Assembly: GCA_036266835.1 (NCBI GenBank) | Contig: DATAXD010000059.1 | Location: 1 to 49,846, forward strand | DNA from: Galbitalea sp036266835 | GTDB taxonomy: Bacteria; Actinomycetota; Actinomycetes; Actinomycetales; Microbacteriaceae | Length of the DNA: 49,846 nucleotides | Direction: 5' to 3' | Shown: positions 49,789-49,846 of the stretch, one piece after another | Layout: each line of letters begins with the position of its first letter | Position numbering within the stretch: the stretch's first letter is position 1 | Notes under the pieces: generated by a model | Databases searched by the model: none | Told to the model about the DNA's origin: nothing | The model's input: the letters and a program-made list of their open reading frames with translations, nothing else | Translations under genes and position numbers: made by a program

Positions 49789-49820
49789 CCATTGGCCGAC
49801 TAGGGTAAGCGGGCCAATGG
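49789..49820 (+). promoter_or_regulatory. CCATTGGCC / GGCCAATGG palindrome with TAGGGT in the loop
   Basis: A perfect 9-bp inverted repeat (49789-49797 and 49812-49820) flanks a 14-nt loop that contains TAGGGT (49801-49806), a good -10 box. It would suit a repressor operator overlapping a core promoter. No T-run follows, so a terminator is unlikely. Confidence 0.45.
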
Positions 49821-49846
49821 CTTGGGGGCGGGTCAGGGCAATATTC

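Larger units (their letters stand above)
49456..49846. other. Gene-free, AT-richer regulatory region at window end
   Basis: No plausible gene of over 30 codons was found in these 391 bp. Base composition is clearly lower in G+C than the rest. It holds GTACCCC twice (49614-49620, 49691-49697), a CCCCC-TGAACT-GGGGG inverted repeat (49503-49518), several G5/C5 runs (such as 49727-49731 and 49704-49708) and the palindrome at 49789-49820. It looks like a long promoter/regulatory region for a gene beyond the window. Confidence 0.55.

Noticed and set aside
49771..49803. Ten-codon ATG frame before the terminal palindrome
   Set aside because: It is very short, has no ribosome site and no clean -10 box at leaderless distance, and it runs into the palindrome.
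1..49846. Impression that GGATGC/GCATCC is over-represented, as an uptake or chi-like word
   Set aside because: Tens of copies are expected by chance for this composition on both strands, and many fall in Ala-Asp-Ala or Ala-Ser codon contexts. A k-mer count against a codon-shuffled control is needed before any claim.
1..49846. tRNA, rRNA, CRISPR, insertion sequence or prophage genes
   Set aside because: No tRNA-like cloverleaf at gene borders, no regularly spaced repeats, and no transposase, integrase or phage protein motifs were found in any frame.

Overview
The window is high-GC DNA (about 63-65% G+C by eye) from an actinobacterium. The best guess is a member of Micrococcales, probably Microbacteriaceae. 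Three things point there: the mycobacterial-type block purE-purK-gtrA / PH-birA / accD-accE, the actinobacterial small epsilon subunit of acyl-CoA carboxylase, and many leaderless transcripts starting at GTG or ATG right after a TAnnnT -10 box. No rRNA, tRNA, CRISPR array, transposase or prophage gene was seen.

Almost everything is surface-glycan assembly. Left part (1-22038): a glycosyltransferase; an operon on the minus strand for a 2,3-diamino-sugar nucleotide (acetyltransferase, aminotransferase, dehydrogenase) ending in an MsbA/PglK-type ABC exporter; a GT2/DUF2304 pair; more GT4 enzymes; a UDP-GlcNAc-type 6-dehydrogenase; a second ABC exporter and a DUF2142 membrane protein. The four dTDP-L-rhamnose genes are split between two divergent operons (rfbC-rfbA minus; wbbL-like GT-rfbB-rfbD plus) that start in or near a 44-bp double promoter.

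Middle (21986-26015): an asparagine-synthetase-like gene, purE and purK on the minus strand, and divergent gtrA. Right part (26091-45350): a second glycan block of about 19 kb with GT4 and WsaF-like glycosyltransferases, UDP-glucose 6-dehydrogenase, a Wzm/Wzt-type ABC exporter, a tight four-gene membrane operon (HTTM protein, large membrane GT2, membrane methyltransferase with a 3x18-residue repeat, double-headed GT2), a secreted beta-helix protein and an OafA-type acyltransferase with an SGNH domain. This block sits exactly between gtrA and the PH-domain gene, which are neighbours in Mycobacterium tuberculosis. The end (45360-49455) resumes the core: PH protein, birA, a polyprenol-phosphate mannose synthase, accD and accE. 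It is followed by an AT-richer, gene-free stretch full of GTACCCC-like motifs and a palindrome.

Together the genes would supply dTDP-rhamnose, UDP-glucuronate and possibly UDP-2,3-diacetamido-glucuronate. About fifteen glycosyltransferases would build lipid-linked chains, ABC transporters would flip or export them, and membrane enzymes would acylate or otherwise decorate them. The polymer structure cannot be read from the sequence.
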